In this document: positions 58,101 through 64,000 of the stretch, one piece after another
Numbering within the stretch: the stretch's first letter is position 1
Layout of the letters: each line of letters begins with the position of its first letter
NCBI GenBank assembly: GCA_030159075.1
Contig: BROG01000003.1
Span: 4,170,001-4,234,000 of the forward strand
DNA: 64,000 nucleotides
Direction: 5' to 3'
Source: Atrina japonica
Taxonomy: Eukaryota > Mollusca > Bivalvia > Pterioida > Pinnidae
Notes under the pieces: model-generated
Seen by the model: the letters and a program-made list of their open reading frames with translations, nothing else
Database searches by the model: none
What the model was told of the DNA's origin: nothing
Made by a program: the position numbers and the translations under genes

Positions 58101-61100
58101 AGCTCATATTTAATTGATAAATTTTATAAAAAAAGTAATAAATATATATATGCTTGTGTACTTATTTCACGTCAACACTCTGGCCATTCTTTTGATTGCT
58201 AGAGGTTATCGTATTTATGATAACCACTACAATAAATGGACAAAAGGTCTATCCTATTCACCTTAGTTTTTGGTCCTATCTACAAAATATGACCAACAGG
58301 TCAAGAATCTCACAATTTTCATTATTCTTTCTTTAGATTTCCCACACATACCACATTTGAATAGAACAGCATCACTATTTTTTAGAAGAAAATTGAAATT
58401 TTCAAATTCATCATATGATACAACTGAACTGACTTGCAAGACTCACACTATTAAAAATAACACAATGGACAGCAATTAACAGATCACAATTTGCCACTTG
58501 AGTGACTCAGGTGATCCAGGTAGAAATATTGATAACAAAAACTGGACATTGCAAGTTTGACAATCTTAATACTATTTCATGGCACCATATCCCACGGGAA
58601 TACTGGCATACTGGTTCATGGGCTTTGCATCTTCTTACAATCTTGTGTCATTGAACCCTATTACACTGTAACATTTATTTGAAATGATTTTGATTCCCTG
58701 GCCATATTGCTTTATAACCATTATAACCCAGATATTTAGAAAACCATAGGCCTCTTTATTTGAAAAAAAAAATTCATTCTTTTTTTATTTTAATTGAGTT
58801 TGACTGTTCTAAATACCTTCTGGCTCTGCTGTGGTTTCTGGTTCAGCTGTGGATTCTGGTTCTGCAGTGGATTCTGGTTCTGCTGTGGATTCTGGTTCAG
58901 CTGTGGATTCTGGTTCTGCAGTGGATTCTGGTTCTGCTGTGGATTCTGGTTCAGCTGTGGATTCTGGTTCTGCAGTGGATTCTGGTTCAGCTGTGGATTC
59001 TGGTTCTGCTGTGGATTCTGGTTCTGCAGTGGATTCTGGTTCAGCTGTGGATTCTGGTTCAGCTGTGGATTCTGGTTCTGCTGAGGATTCTGGTTCAGCT
59101 GTGGATTCTGGTTCTGCTGAGGATTCTGGTTCAGCTGTGGCTTCTGGTTCAGCTGTAGGATTTGTCTGAACAGGAAGTTTTGGAAACAACTGGCACCCAG
59201 ATCTGAAATCTTCAAAAGATCACTTCTATAAAAGGATTTGTTTGGCATTCAACAAGTCTGATCTAGTGCAGCAACTAAACACAAATTAGTTCAGATGGGC
59301 AACTTAATTGATTTAGTATCATAATAGTATTCATAAATATGAGTAGATTTTATTGTTTTTAAAAAATTTGAATATCCTGTCAAATAAAAATATAAAATTT
59401 GAATACTGTATTTGACCCAATAAGAGCCCAAAGTGCTAAAAAAATAGGATAAAGGGGTGGTGCTTATTGTGTCCAAATAATAGTCAAATTGTCAAGTTAA
59501 TGAGATAAAACGATTATTTTTTCTATAAATCTCGGTGGTAAAGTGTTACCACATCTCTTCGTCAACTGGCTGGAGAAGATTCTTGATCATTTGTGAAAAA
59601 ATGAATAAATCTTAATTATAGGGGAGGGGTGCTGCTTATTGGGTCGAATACGGTAATCTGTTTATCACAAAGTTGAATAATCTTTCTTTCACAAATGAAA
59701 TAAACCAACTTTCACAAATCTGAATATTCTGTCTCATAATTCAAAAAAGGAGATATCCATTGGCTAGAGTTCAATTTAAACAATCACAATCTATTTTGAG
59801 TTCATCGATGTAAGATCACAGACATACCTGCAGGCCGCCATCCTAGACCAACCCATGTTTTAGTCTTGACTTTCATCACTACCTCTATTTCCTGTTCAGT
59901 CTTCAAAGTGAACATAGAAAATATAAAATGATTAACAAATAATGGAAAATGACAATTTTTAAAAATAGTGAAAAACAGTGGTACCTCACTAATTAGACCA
60001 CCTTACTGACCGACTCAAAGTGGTCTGATTAGTGAGGTGGTCTCTTGAATGAGGTGCCATAATGGTTAGATATCTATAAAGAAATTGGAAATGTATGGTC
60101 TGAAATGTGAGGTTTTCTCCTAAGCGAGGTGGTCTTTTGGCTAGGTTCCTCCATACTGTTGATAGAGTCTATGATTCTATCAACTAACTCATTAAAGTAC
60201 AGTGAAACTTTTATATATAATGACCTCCTTAGGGACACAAGAAAACCAGTCTTTATATAGAGGTTGATTTGTACACAAATGGTATTATTGAGAACAGCTA
60301 AAAACGGTCTTCGTGTGACCAGGGGGTCTTTTATACACAGGTGGTCACTACAGCAGGTTTACTGTATTTCCACTTAATGACTTAAATGTGAGTATTAAGA
60401 GCATGTTCATACCATAGCTACATGTCTCAAGTACACAATGGTCATCTGATTCATTTAAGAAGATAACAAAAAAAAAACAAGAATGTTCAAAAATACCTTA
60501 TCCTCATATAAAAAGAATGTGGATAAGTTTCTGCCAAACAGAAAGCAAAAAGAACCTCAATAAAGTTTTCAATAATCTTCTCCAACACTACCTAAGATAT
60601 CAAGGATACAATTAGTTGTATTTTCTCCAAAACTAAACTAAATTATCAAGGATACAATTATCTTCTCAAAAACTAACCTAAGATATCATGGGTACAATTA
60701 GCTGTATCTTCTCCAAAACTAAACTAAATATCATGGATACAATTAGTTCAATCTTCTCCAGAACTAACCTAAGATAATGTTTGATATATCAACAGTTTTC
60801 AAATTTCTAAATCTAATTAAAGTTTTTTTCACAAAATAATTAGCCTCCATAAATGTTGAAGCAGGTATCTTTAGAGATGATAAGGTATGTGCAATTACAC
60901 ATGAAAAGATGTAGTTTTCTGTAATAGTCCTTTTATTGCACAGAATAAACAAGTGGTTAGTTTGAGATAAGATGGACTGAAATCACGCATTTGCAGAGCA
61001 ATGTCAGTTGTATACATATCCAAAGAACATCTCAGCTCTAAATTTTTATTTGCAAATGACTTTCAATATAAACATTACTTTTACCTCAAGAATATGAAAT

Positions 61101-63732
61101 GTGCAGTGTACTTTTAAGTCAGGTAAAAAAAATTGAAGTAACAAATATCATCGAGAATGAAAAGGCAGTTACGTGATTTGTATCGCATTTGTCGTAACCT
61201 AAACAATCGTTCATTAGTTATTTTGTGGTCGATCTGAAGAAAGATATGTATAGTTGTTAATTTAGACAGGTAGACTTATGTAAAACAATAACTTACCTCA
61301 AGAATCCTGTATGACAGCTGATAATCAGGTGATAAATTCTTTGTTGTGTATAAGCTAAAATCTATGTCCATAGTTTTTACTGTAGACTCTGGAAGGAAAA
61401 TCAACAAAGCTTGAGTGACATTCTTATAAAACATTTATATTTCATCAAAATATACTTTGACATGATAGATTAATCAAAATCATTTTCACAATTTGTATTC
61501 AAATGTACATTTTGATGTATCTATATTTATGCTAATTATAAATCTTTCAAAGTGCAATACCATTTTTTTTATTTATTTCATCAGATTTTAAATAGAAGGT
61601 AAAAGCTAACTTGATCCAAATTTTACTTTTAATAAATTATTATTATATATGTACATCCCAAGCAACCAGCACATTGAAAGAATGGCTGTTTAATTTGGTT
61701 AATTTGGTGAATCTAAATGATGAAATGGCTACCGCTGTATGTGTTATGAAGTACAATAATTCTATTAGGAAACATTTGGGAGGAATTACAACTGACTGCT
61801 TAATGCAGTTGACTGCATAACAAAGATGACTGCATGCACAGGTTTGACTACATATATTCAAATTCAAAATCTGGTACAAAAAGTTCACTGGAGGCATTCA
61901 TGTAGCTCCATTGAGCCAACTTAGAAATCACATACCATGCTGACAATTTTGTCCGAACCAGCCTACATTACAGTAACATTGCCTCTTAGGGTGATATGTG
62001 GAGTCTGTTGATACACACTGGCCATTGTTACTACAGTCAGAATCATCCTCACACTCCTCTGAATAAAATAAATAAAAGTGATAAAAAATAAAAAGTAAAG
62101 CTAGAAATAATTAAAGTACTCTGAAACCTGGCTTGACAGACCACCCTTTCTGCCACTGAAGGCAGATGGCCTCTCAAAAGATTTTTTTTTTTTAAAGAGA
62201 TATTTAATTGATTGGTTTTCAAAATGTGGTCTCAAGGTGGTGTTTTATGGCATTGGTCTCTCAAGACAAGTTCAAATGTAATACTAAGAATACAATTTTT
62301 TTTATTAACATTATTCAATTTTTATTAGTATTATTGTAATTCTATTACTTTTACATTTTTATAAATCTACATCAATGCATCGCATTATGCCACCAACAAA
62401 ACAATATCTAAGTTATACTATGGAAGACAGTTTTTAATGATGGAGAAAACAACAAATCACTTGAGAAAAGACTTACGGCCATGAATGCAAGTAAACTGGT
62501 AAAAATTCTATAAAATAGGTGTATGTTCCAGCAGGACTCGGACATGCACTGACTTGTGGCTAGGACAATACATAATTAAAATAAGTCATAATAAACACTG
62601 AATAAGCAGAATTTTTAGCGAGGATTCAATTTTGACTTTATTAGCGGGAGTGTTGATATCGCTAAAATTGGATATCACCTAAAGTTCATTCTTTATCGGA
62701 GGTAAGAGTTATTTTCTTGAGTGGTATGCAGCAGAGTAGCAGATGGTATTTCCGATGTAAATGACAGCCTAAGCGTTGATTCAAGCCTGAGCTGAATGAA
62801 GCCATTGGGTGCTAAATAGCTTGTGAAACTGCGGTTATTTACGCAACAAACCAGACAGATTCAAAGAGAGTTGAATTTCAGATATTTGTAAACAGTAATC
62901 AGTGGTTGCATGGCTGTAACACCATCTCATTTTACAAATATAGTCACAATTTACTGATCTGATCGTAGCACTTTGCTATATAATCTATGCTGTGTTAAAA
63001 AAAATCATGCTGAACTAGGATGATGCAAATAAATTTCATAAATGTTTAGTTTTTTGTCCAATGGAATAACAAAATCAATAAAATTACTTCTCGCTAAAAT
63101 CATATATTCCATTTTTTAAGGACAAAATGCTAAAATTGTGTCTCACTAAAAATTCCACTTATATGGCATAAGCTGTATACGTAATAATTTAGTGGGTTAT
63201 CAGAAAAAAAAATGGACGTGGAATAGTATACAAAATATTAGTCAAATTCTAAAATGTGAATTACTATGGTAACAATAATGACACATTAACAATTTTTTTT
63301 ATACCAATAAGGTGTTTCCACTTCAGCTTCAAGTGGCATTAATCATGTCTCATAACATGATTCAATTGTATGAATTATTGCTGCAGGAATTCCAGACATT
63401 CATTTACCTGATGTCAATCAATCAGAAAATGGCTAACAATAGTGTACTTTGTCACATGACCAACAGAAATGTTTTTTGTCATAGCATTAACAATCTCCAT
63501 GTAAACGCAAAGGCATCGATGTGCAAAAATGCAGATATATACTTACACAACACAGCAAAAATAAGCCCAAACAGTCACACTATTAAGTACATGTATATAA
63601 TCACAGGTGTCGAGATTTACCTGCAGAATGTCTTACCTTTGTATTGACAACTGGCCCCTGTAAATGGTTTACTGCACACACATTTACCATTCTGATAAAC
63701 ATGACCATTGCATAATTCACTTGGCTGTAAAT
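39960..63732 (-). CDS. EGF-DOMON-SEA type I membrane protein, 19 exons, 5' end outside window
   Basis: Nineteen exons join in frame into 1054 complete codons and a stop. Order from the N-terminal side: a 4-Cys EGF-like module; a 6-Cys EGF; first half of a DOMON domain (A); about 19 PESTAE hexads; complete DOMON B; about six SPEPEGET octads; second half of DOMON A (MDCTDMVIG ... DELKYHG); complete DOMON C; SEA domain with GS cleavage motif; Thr-rich stalk; one transmembrane helix; about 70-residue cytoplasmic tail. DOMON domains are extracellular beta-sandwiches that bind haem or sugar. The DOMON A text recalls arthropod proteins annotated only as DOMON-domain proteins. The likely role is a cell-surface or matrix adhesion/redox protein, but no function is established. 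The signal peptide is beyond 64 kb. It is convergent with SNX30, 14.8 kb away. Confidence 0.85.
40552..40710 (-). mobile_element. TACAGT-ended MITE, family X1, inverted
   Basis: Left end TACAGTAAAACTTGCTATAG, right end 'acaggtttcactgta'; the interior is the reverse complement of the copy at 19013-19200. Confidence 0.82.
40849..40939. mobile_element. ~88-bp palindromic element (family S), best copy
   Basis: TTAACTCATTCACCCCTAAA ... CAGGGGCTGATGAGTTAA, with TTAA at both edges. Other copies: 3176-3262, 9885-9975, 22954-23036, 29447-29516, 30073-30153, 31249-31331, 48579-48668. Confidence 0.82.
41492..41691 (-). CDS. DOMON-SEA gene, transmembrane exon
   Basis: It begins with a Ser/Thr-rich stalk ([20 protein letters not shown]), an acidic DSDDEE, then the helix [20 protein letters not shown] and the basic stop-transfer RQRRLK. 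The topology is type I. Phase 1 in, phase 0 out at GAG|GTATAT. A second possible donor, GGG|GTAGTT at 41459, would keep the frame and add 11 residues. Confidence 0.92.
41862..44226. repeat. 87-bp minisatellite, ~26 copies, inside a MITE-like end
   Basis: The unit (ACCATCTCAGGGTTATACAT, then an AATTATATAATTATGACC palindromic stretch, then 'tctccctatcttaagagacg' and 'acctgtctaaatggaccaca') has an 87-bp period (for example 41981 to 42068). A few copies have deletions. The left flank begins TACAGTAAAATCTGTCTTC (41862), like the end of a TACAGT-type MITE. The unit is a multiple of three and lacks minus-strand stops, so ORFs up to 219 codons ([19 protein letters not shown]...) appear; they are intronic and not a gene. 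Confidence 0.95.
44227..44585 (-). other. Intron flank with dispersed repeats
   Basis: 44270-44328 is a copy of the repeat seen at 11836-11900 ('gtttacaagactccaccctgccagg'). 44325-44480 is a TACAGT-type family W element, beginning 'tactgtcaaatttgcatta'. Confidence 0.6.
44586..44749 (-). CDS. DOMON-SEA gene, SEA domain exon 3
   Basis: It enters in phase 2 after TTGTTTTAG and leaves in phase 1 at GTGAGT. It encodes [20 protein letters not shown] and on to [10 protein letters not shown]. Joined to the previous exon it reads [10 protein letters not shown], which matches the FRPGSVVV autoproteolysis site of SEA mucins; cleavage would be between G and S. Confidence 0.92.
44780..44964 (+). mobile_element. 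TACAGT-ended MITE, family X2
   Basis: Left end TACAGTAAAACCTGCTTTAA; interior 'aaagaccacctggtcacaaagact' and 'gtgtacaaatcaacttctat'; the right end is eroded ('acaagttccctgtat'). It begins about 30 bp from the SEA exon acceptor. Confidence 0.75.
45128..45609. mobile_element. ~480-bp inverted-repeat element with TACAGTAGA ends
   Basis: The left end TACAGTAGAACTTCAATGAG and the right end 'ttcgagtcatcgaatatctactgta' are inverted; 'gtcgaa' and 'tgtttcgaa' motifs recur in both arms. No transposase. Related to 5521-5945. Confidence 0.8.
46197..46375 (+). mobile_element. TACAGT-ended MITE, family X2
   Basis: The left end is eroded; the right end reads 'tatacaagtttcactgta'. The interior follows 44780-44964. 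Confidence 0.7.
46481..46640 (+). mobile_element. TACAGT-type MITE, family Y
   Basis: 'acagaggaacctgttttttaagagatcacc', 'tgtggtctctcaaaagaggttttat' and 'caaaacaggtttcactta' match, in order, the better copy at 53412-53589. Confidence 0.65.
46696..46754 (-). CDS. DOMON-SEA gene, SEA domain exon 2
   Basis: A 59-bp exon (phase 0 in, 2 out) between TTGCAG and GTACCT. It encodes [19 protein letters not shown] plus two bases of an arginine codon. This is the helix and strand before the SEA cleavage motif. Confidence 0.88.
47123..47238 (-). CDS. DOMON-SEA gene, SEA domain exon 1
   Basis: A 116-bp exon (phase 1 in, 0 out) between TTATTACAG and GTATGA. It encodes [20 protein letters not shown] and then [17 protein letters not shown], the first strand and helix of the SEA domain (hydrophobic strand, then S-EY--L). 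Confidence 0.88.
47239..48216 (-). other. Intron between DOMON C and SEA
   Basis: A family W element lies at 47284-47462; 47543-47780 looks like a decayed inverted-repeat element. No exon. Confidence 0.6.
48217..48485 (-). CDS. DOMON-SEA gene, DOMON C exon 3
   Basis: A 269-bp exon (phase 2 in, 1 out) between TTTTTTCAG and GTAAGA. It encodes the last strands of [61 protein letters not shown]. The D-SQD, FSR-L-T-----DD and C-YF--A pattern is that of DOMON domains. NLT and a second NLT are possible N-glycosylation sites. Confidence 0.93.
48579..48668. mobile_element. ~88-bp palindromic element (family S)
   Basis: TTAACTCATTTAACCCTAAA ... 'cagggtttgattaattaa'. It is in the intron between DOMON C exons 2 and 3. 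A partial family Y end lies at 48737-48790. Confidence 0.72.
48785..48960 (+). repeat. ~26-bp tandem repeat, ~6 copies
   Basis: 'gtactgtgccaatttgggtat' variants repeat six times with substitutions, about 40 bp from DOMON C exon 2. Confidence 0.85.
48998..49059 (-). CDS. DOMON-SEA gene, DOMON C exon 2
   Basis: A 62-bp exon (phase 0 in, 2 out) between ATTTTCAG and GTATTT. It encodes [20 protein letters not shown]. The same length, phases and motif (TD--VGWV--D) occur in DOMON B exon 2. Confidence 0.92.
49126..49330 (-). mobile_element. SINE (family 1), truncated
   Basis: 'gattggtcaatattttactg', 'cactcatacggagacgtcacc', 'agggttctttaacgtgctgac', 'gacacaggacctcgg' and 'tctcatccaaaggac' match the central domain of the SINE at 8770-9122. 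The tRNA head is missing. Confidence 0.75.
49417..49610 (-). CDS. DOMON-SEA gene, DOMON C exon 1
   Basis: A 194-bp exon (phase 1 in, 0 out) between CCTCTGAAG and GTAAGA. After a Pro/Thr-rich start and a Cys-containing linker ([20 protein letters not shown]) it encodes [20 protein letters not shown] and SSDQFM. W-GIGFS-D--M is a DOMON signature; the Met is where haem-binding DOMON domains carry an axial ligand. Confidence 0.93.
49628..49990. mobile_element. Inverted-repeat element next to a splice acceptor
   Basis: The blocks 'accagacac..aacagattcaaagagaatgaa', 'tttgtaaaaagtaat', 'ttatacaaatatagt' and 'taaaaattttacttatatgg' match the element at 62600-63175 in the same order. It begins only about 18 bp from the DOMON C exon 1 acceptor, so it forms the branch-point region of that intron. 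Confidence 0.72.
50070..50279 (-). CDS. DOMON-SEA gene, DOMON A second half, exon 2
   Basis: A 210-bp, phase 1-1 exon between TTTTTCAG and GTTAGT. It encodes [20 protein letters not shown], then [13 protein letters not shown] and [11 protein letters not shown] ... HRGTSS. M-VIWA-GQ, and ELKYHG with a following RG, are typical of the end of Skeletor-type DOMON domains. Confidence 0.93.
50280..51530 (-). other. Intron between DOMON A second-half exons
   Basis: AT-rich. It has a short ATGTC/ATGTCATG run at about 50470-50495 and an old element at about 50990-51265 with 'taatttcgctatatttgtgg'. No exon recognised. Confidence 0.55.
51531..51731 (-). CDS. DOMON-SEA gene, DOMON A second half, exon 1
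   Basis: A 201-bp, phase 1-1 exon between TTTATTGCAG and GTATTG. It encodes [20 protein letters not shown], then [18 protein letters not shown] and [20 protein letters not shown] followed by [23 protein letters not shown] and GG--SLTA are the middle strands of a Skeletor-type DOMON. The strands that should come before it are 8 kb upstream in exons 61297-61388 and 59828-59900. Confidence 0.94.
51732..53104 (-). other. Intron
   Basis: AT-rich, no exon and no clear repeat apart from short simple runs. 52900-53000 has a non-coding phrase 'gtgccctctctaaacaacc'. I see nothing else here. Confidence 0.55.
53105..53335 (-). CDS. DOMON-SEA gene, [14 protein letters not shown] linker exon
   Basis: A 231-bp, phase 1-1 exon between AATTTTAG and GTAAGT. 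It encodes [15 protein letters not shown], then about six copies of an 8-residue unit (SPEPEGET) from a 24-bp DNA repeat, ending [20 protein letters not shown]. It is acidic, Pro-rich and disordered. Its length can change in steps of 24 bp. Confidence 0.93.
53412..53589 (+). mobile_element. TACAGT-ended MITE, family Y
   Basis: Left end 'tacagtagaacctgccttg', right end 'gagtggtttcactgta'; interior 'gaccacccaatctgccactt', 'tctcaagacaggtgg'. Relatives: 46481-46640 and 62116-62282. Confidence 0.78.
53590..54155 (-). other. Intron remainder
   Basis: A plus-strand ORF at 53699-53950 (83 codons, starting [20 protein letters not shown]) has no recognisable family and is probably chance or an old transposon piece. 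Poly-A at 54052-54065. Confidence 0.45.
54156..54430 (-). CDS. DOMON-SEA gene, DOMON B exon 3
   Basis: A 275-bp exon (phase 2 in, 1 out) between TTTGGACAG and GTAAGT. It encodes [40 protein letters not shown] and [12 protein letters not shown], then KICIKSC. It is the counterpart of 48217-48485: D--Q-V, FTRK--T-DS-DFQ--, C-YFL-A. Confidence 0.93.
54431..55538 (-). other. Intron in DOMON B
   Basis: 55110-55345 contains 'atttttgcccttagttattt..aaattaaacaggag.caaaattt', which also occurs at 35100-35275, so it is a dispersed repeat. No exon. Confidence 0.55.
55539..55600 (-). CDS. DOMON-SEA gene, DOMON B exon 2
   Basis: A 62-bp exon (phase 0 in, 2 out) between GATTTTAG and GTACGT. It encodes [20 protein letters not shown]. 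Same size and phases as DOMON C exon 2. Confidence 0.9.
55601..56500 (-). other. Intron in DOMON B
   Basis: AT-rich, no exon. A plus ORF at 56214-56396 (60 codons) has no signature. No clear repeat. Confidence 0.5.
56501..56679 (-). CDS. DOMON-SEA gene, DOMON B exon 1
   Basis: A 179-bp exon (phase 1 in, 0 out) between TTCATTCAG and GTATGT. It encodes [37 protein letters not shown] and [20 protein letters not shown], ending LM. W-AFGIS-D--M is the DOMON signature with the Met at the possible haem-ligand position. NMS may be glycosylated. Confidence 0.93.
57061..57300 (+). mobile_element. Bivalve-type GGGGGCAT repeat
   Basis: 'atgcccccggcctgaaagg', 'gctgggggcatttagtg' and 'cgtccgtccgtctgtctgtc' form the start of a dispersed element that I remember from bivalve genomes. 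It ends near 'tacatgcccctgggggtgg' at 57265-57285. In the intron 56680-58816. Confidence 0.6.
57385..57485. mobile_element. 101-bp near-perfect palindromic element
   Basis: The left arm CACAGGGGCTCGGAAATCTT and TTTTAGA is mirrored by the right arm 'tctaaaaaagatttcggcac' and CCCTGTG. Arms of about 27 bp flank a 47-bp loop. Confidence 0.85.
58001..58062. other. 62-nt hairpin-forming sequence in intron
   Basis: TTTGATTGGCTTAAT at the left pairs exactly with ATTAAGCCAATCAAA at the right, and inside it AAAATATCA pairs with TGATATTTT. The loop is about 10 nt. It could be a small palindromic element or a transcribed hairpin; the sequence alone cannot tell. Confidence 0.75.
58817..59209 (-). CDS. 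DOMON-SEA gene, PESTAE-repeat exon
   Basis: A 393-bp, phase 1-1 exon. With the acceptor TTTTGAAG|ATTTC it reads on from GWRPA as [18 protein letters not shown], then about 19 copies of a 6-residue unit (TAEPES) and ends TTAEPEG at a GTATTT donor. A nearer acceptor (TTTCAG at 59203-59208) would shift the frame into an NQNPQ reading that does not end at the same donor phase with a sensible partner, so it was not chosen. All frames stay open through the 18-bp DNA repeat. Confidence 0.85.
59210..59827 (-). other. Intron with a MITE
   Basis: It holds the inverted-repeat element at 59404-59655 and no exon. Confidence 0.6.
59404..59655. mobile_element. 252-bp inverted-repeat element with TACYGTATT ends
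   Basis: Left end TACTGTATTTGACCCAATAA, right end 'cttattgggtcgaatacggta'. TA at both edges. The ends resemble, but differ from, those of the 1-kb element at 20329-21331. No ORF. Confidence 0.85.
59828..59900 (-). CDS. DOMON-SEA gene, DOMON A first half, exon 2
   Basis: A 73-bp exon (phase 0 in, 1 out) between CACTTTGAAG and GTATGT. It encodes [20 protein letters not shown] and WRPA. WVGLGW is the DOMON core strand. The following [15 protein letters not shown] (next exon) fits the loop of Skeletor-type DOMON domains. Confidence 0.9.
59976..60157 (+). mobile_element. TACAGT-type MITE, family Z
   Basis: 'cagtggtacctcactaatta', 'aagtggtctgattagtgaggt' and 'ggtcttttggctaggttcctcc' match the copy at 19660-19802 in order. 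Confidence 0.65.
60198..60366 (+). mobile_element. TACAGT-ended MITE, family X2
   Basis: Ends TACAGTGAAACTTTTATATA and 'agcaggtttactgta'; interior as 4010-4177. Confidence 0.8.
61297..61388 (-). CDS. DOMON-SEA gene, DOMON A first half, exon 1
   Basis: A 92-bp exon (phase 1 in, 0 out) between CCTTCCAG and GTAAGT. It encodes [20 protein letters not shown] and [11 protein letters not shown]. Beta-strand-like sequence at the start of DOMON A. Confidence 0.85.
61389..61935 (-). other. Intron
   Basis: AT-rich. The overlapping ORFs at 61611-61897 on both strands have no signature. Nothing else is seen. Confidence 0.5.
61936..62058 (-). CDS. DOMON-SEA gene, EGF-like exon 2
   Basis: A 123-bp, phase 1-1 exon between TTATTCAG and GTATGT. 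It encodes a full EGF module with six cysteines: [15 protein letters not shown], then a 13-residue loop, [15 protein letters not shown] phase 1-1 EGF exon is the classic shuffled module. Confidence 0.95.
62059..63636 (-). other. Intron between EGF exons
   Basis: A family Y MITE lies at 62116-62282, a SINE-like family 2 piece at about 62385-62570 and a longer inverted-repeat element at 62600-63175. A plus ORF at 63312-63647 (111 codons) overlaps the EGF exon by 11 bases on the other strand and has no signature. Confidence 0.65.
62600..63175. mobile_element. ~575-bp inverted-repeat element
   Basis: The left end 'ataagcagaatttttagcg' is mirrored by the right end 'cactaaaaattccacttat'. Internal blocks match 49628-49990. 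No transposase ORF. Confidence 0.75.
63637..63732 (-). CDS. DOMON-SEA gene, EGF-like exon 1 (first in window)
   Basis: A 96-bp, phase 1-1 exon between TTGTTTTAG and GTAAGA. It encodes [20 protein letters not shown] and [11 protein letters not shown], an EGF-like module with only four cysteines (C-x9-C-x-C-x8-C). The first disulphide pair may be supplied by the previous exon, which is outside the window. Confidence 0.88.
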
Positions 63733-64000
63733 CTAAAACAATAAAAACAAAACAACATGTTTTATAATTATACAGACCTATTAAATATAACAACAACAGA
63801 TTTATGATAATTCACTAATCAGGGATTTTCGCCCTATCATATGGGGCCAAAATAAGGTCAGTTTTTTTGAAAGTTTTTAACTCTTTTAAAATCACAGAAT
63901 AATAATCCATGGAACTGCAAAATATTTCTGAATTTGTTTCTTCAAAGGACAGCGAAAATGTGAATGTCAGAAGTAATAATCACTTAACCTTTTATTTTCC
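63733..64000 (-). other. Partial intron at window edge
   Basis: No further exon is seen. The upstream exons, including the signal peptide, must lie beyond 64 kb. Confidence 0.6.

Larger units (their letters stand above)
59901..61296 (-). other. Intron between DOMON A first-half exons
   Basis: Family Z MITE at 59976-60157, family X2 MITE at 60198-60366, and a degenerate tandem repeat at 60590-60780 ('aagatatcaaggatacaatta', 'cttctccaaaactaa', about 4 copies). No exon. Confidence 0.7.

Noticed and set aside
58760..59169. Plus-strand ORFs (W-I-L-V-Q-L, G-F-W-F-C, D-S-G-S-A-V repeats) and the minus-strand N-Q-N-P-Q frame
   Set aside because: All are other frames of the PESTAE-repeat exon. Only the PESTAE frame joins both neighbouring exons in phase 1.
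61611..61897. Overlapping ORFs on both strands (69 and 84 codons)
   Set aside because: No family similarity, no splice sites in phase with the surrounding gene.
63312..63647. Plus ORF of 111 codons
   Set aside because: Low-quality composition, no motif, and its end overlaps a confident EGF exon on the other strand.

Overview
The window is animal nuclear DNA. It is AT-rich, its genes are split into small exons with GT-AG introns, and the introns are full of tRNA-derived SINEs, short inverted-repeat elements and many different minisatellites. The proteins and the repeat types (including the 'GGGGGCAT / ccgtccgtctgtctg' element near 57.1 kb) point to a lophotrochozoan, most likely a bivalve mollusc. 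I cannot name the species. All gene models below were built by hand from splice sites, reading phase and protein similarity recalled from memory. No database was searched.

Three protein-coding genes are supported. (1) Minus strand, 1574-9354: a complete five-exon gene for INIP (SOSS complex subunit C), 110 aa, recognised by its C-terminal GYYITQDSSFGNWILPVLPR block. (2) Plus strand, 9556-25165: an eleven-exon PX-BAR sorting nexin of the SNX7/SNX30 type. It starts about 200 bp from the INIP start codon, so the two genes are head to head over a shared promoter. From memory, INIP and SNX30 are also divergent neighbours on human 9q32, which suggests a very old gene pair. Exon 8 carries one extra G that breaks the frame in this assembly. 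(3) Minus strand, 39960-63732: the last 19 exons of a large type I membrane protein that runs off the right edge. Its order is EGF, EGF, first half of a DOMON domain, a PESTAE repeat, a complete DOMON, a SPEPEGET repeat, the second half of the first DOMON, another complete DOMON, a SEA domain with an autoproteolysis motif, a transmembrane helix and a short tyrosine-rich tail. The 19 exons join in frame into 1054 complete codons plus stop.

Between the genes, 25.2-39.9 kb holds no coding exon that I can recognise. It is a belt of tandem arrays (units of 15, 20, about 50, 54, about 64, 66 and 75 bp), SINEs and palindromic elements.

The most unusual structures are: a 24-copy, 41-bp minisatellite that repeats the 3' splice site of SNX30 exon 5, each copy followed by an immediate in-frame stop codon; the DOMON-inside-DOMON layout of gene 3, carried by symmetrical phase-1 exons that could be skipped together; an 87-bp, roughly 26-copy array that seems to have grown inside a small transposon; and a set of short transposon families that share TACAGT ends but differ inside.
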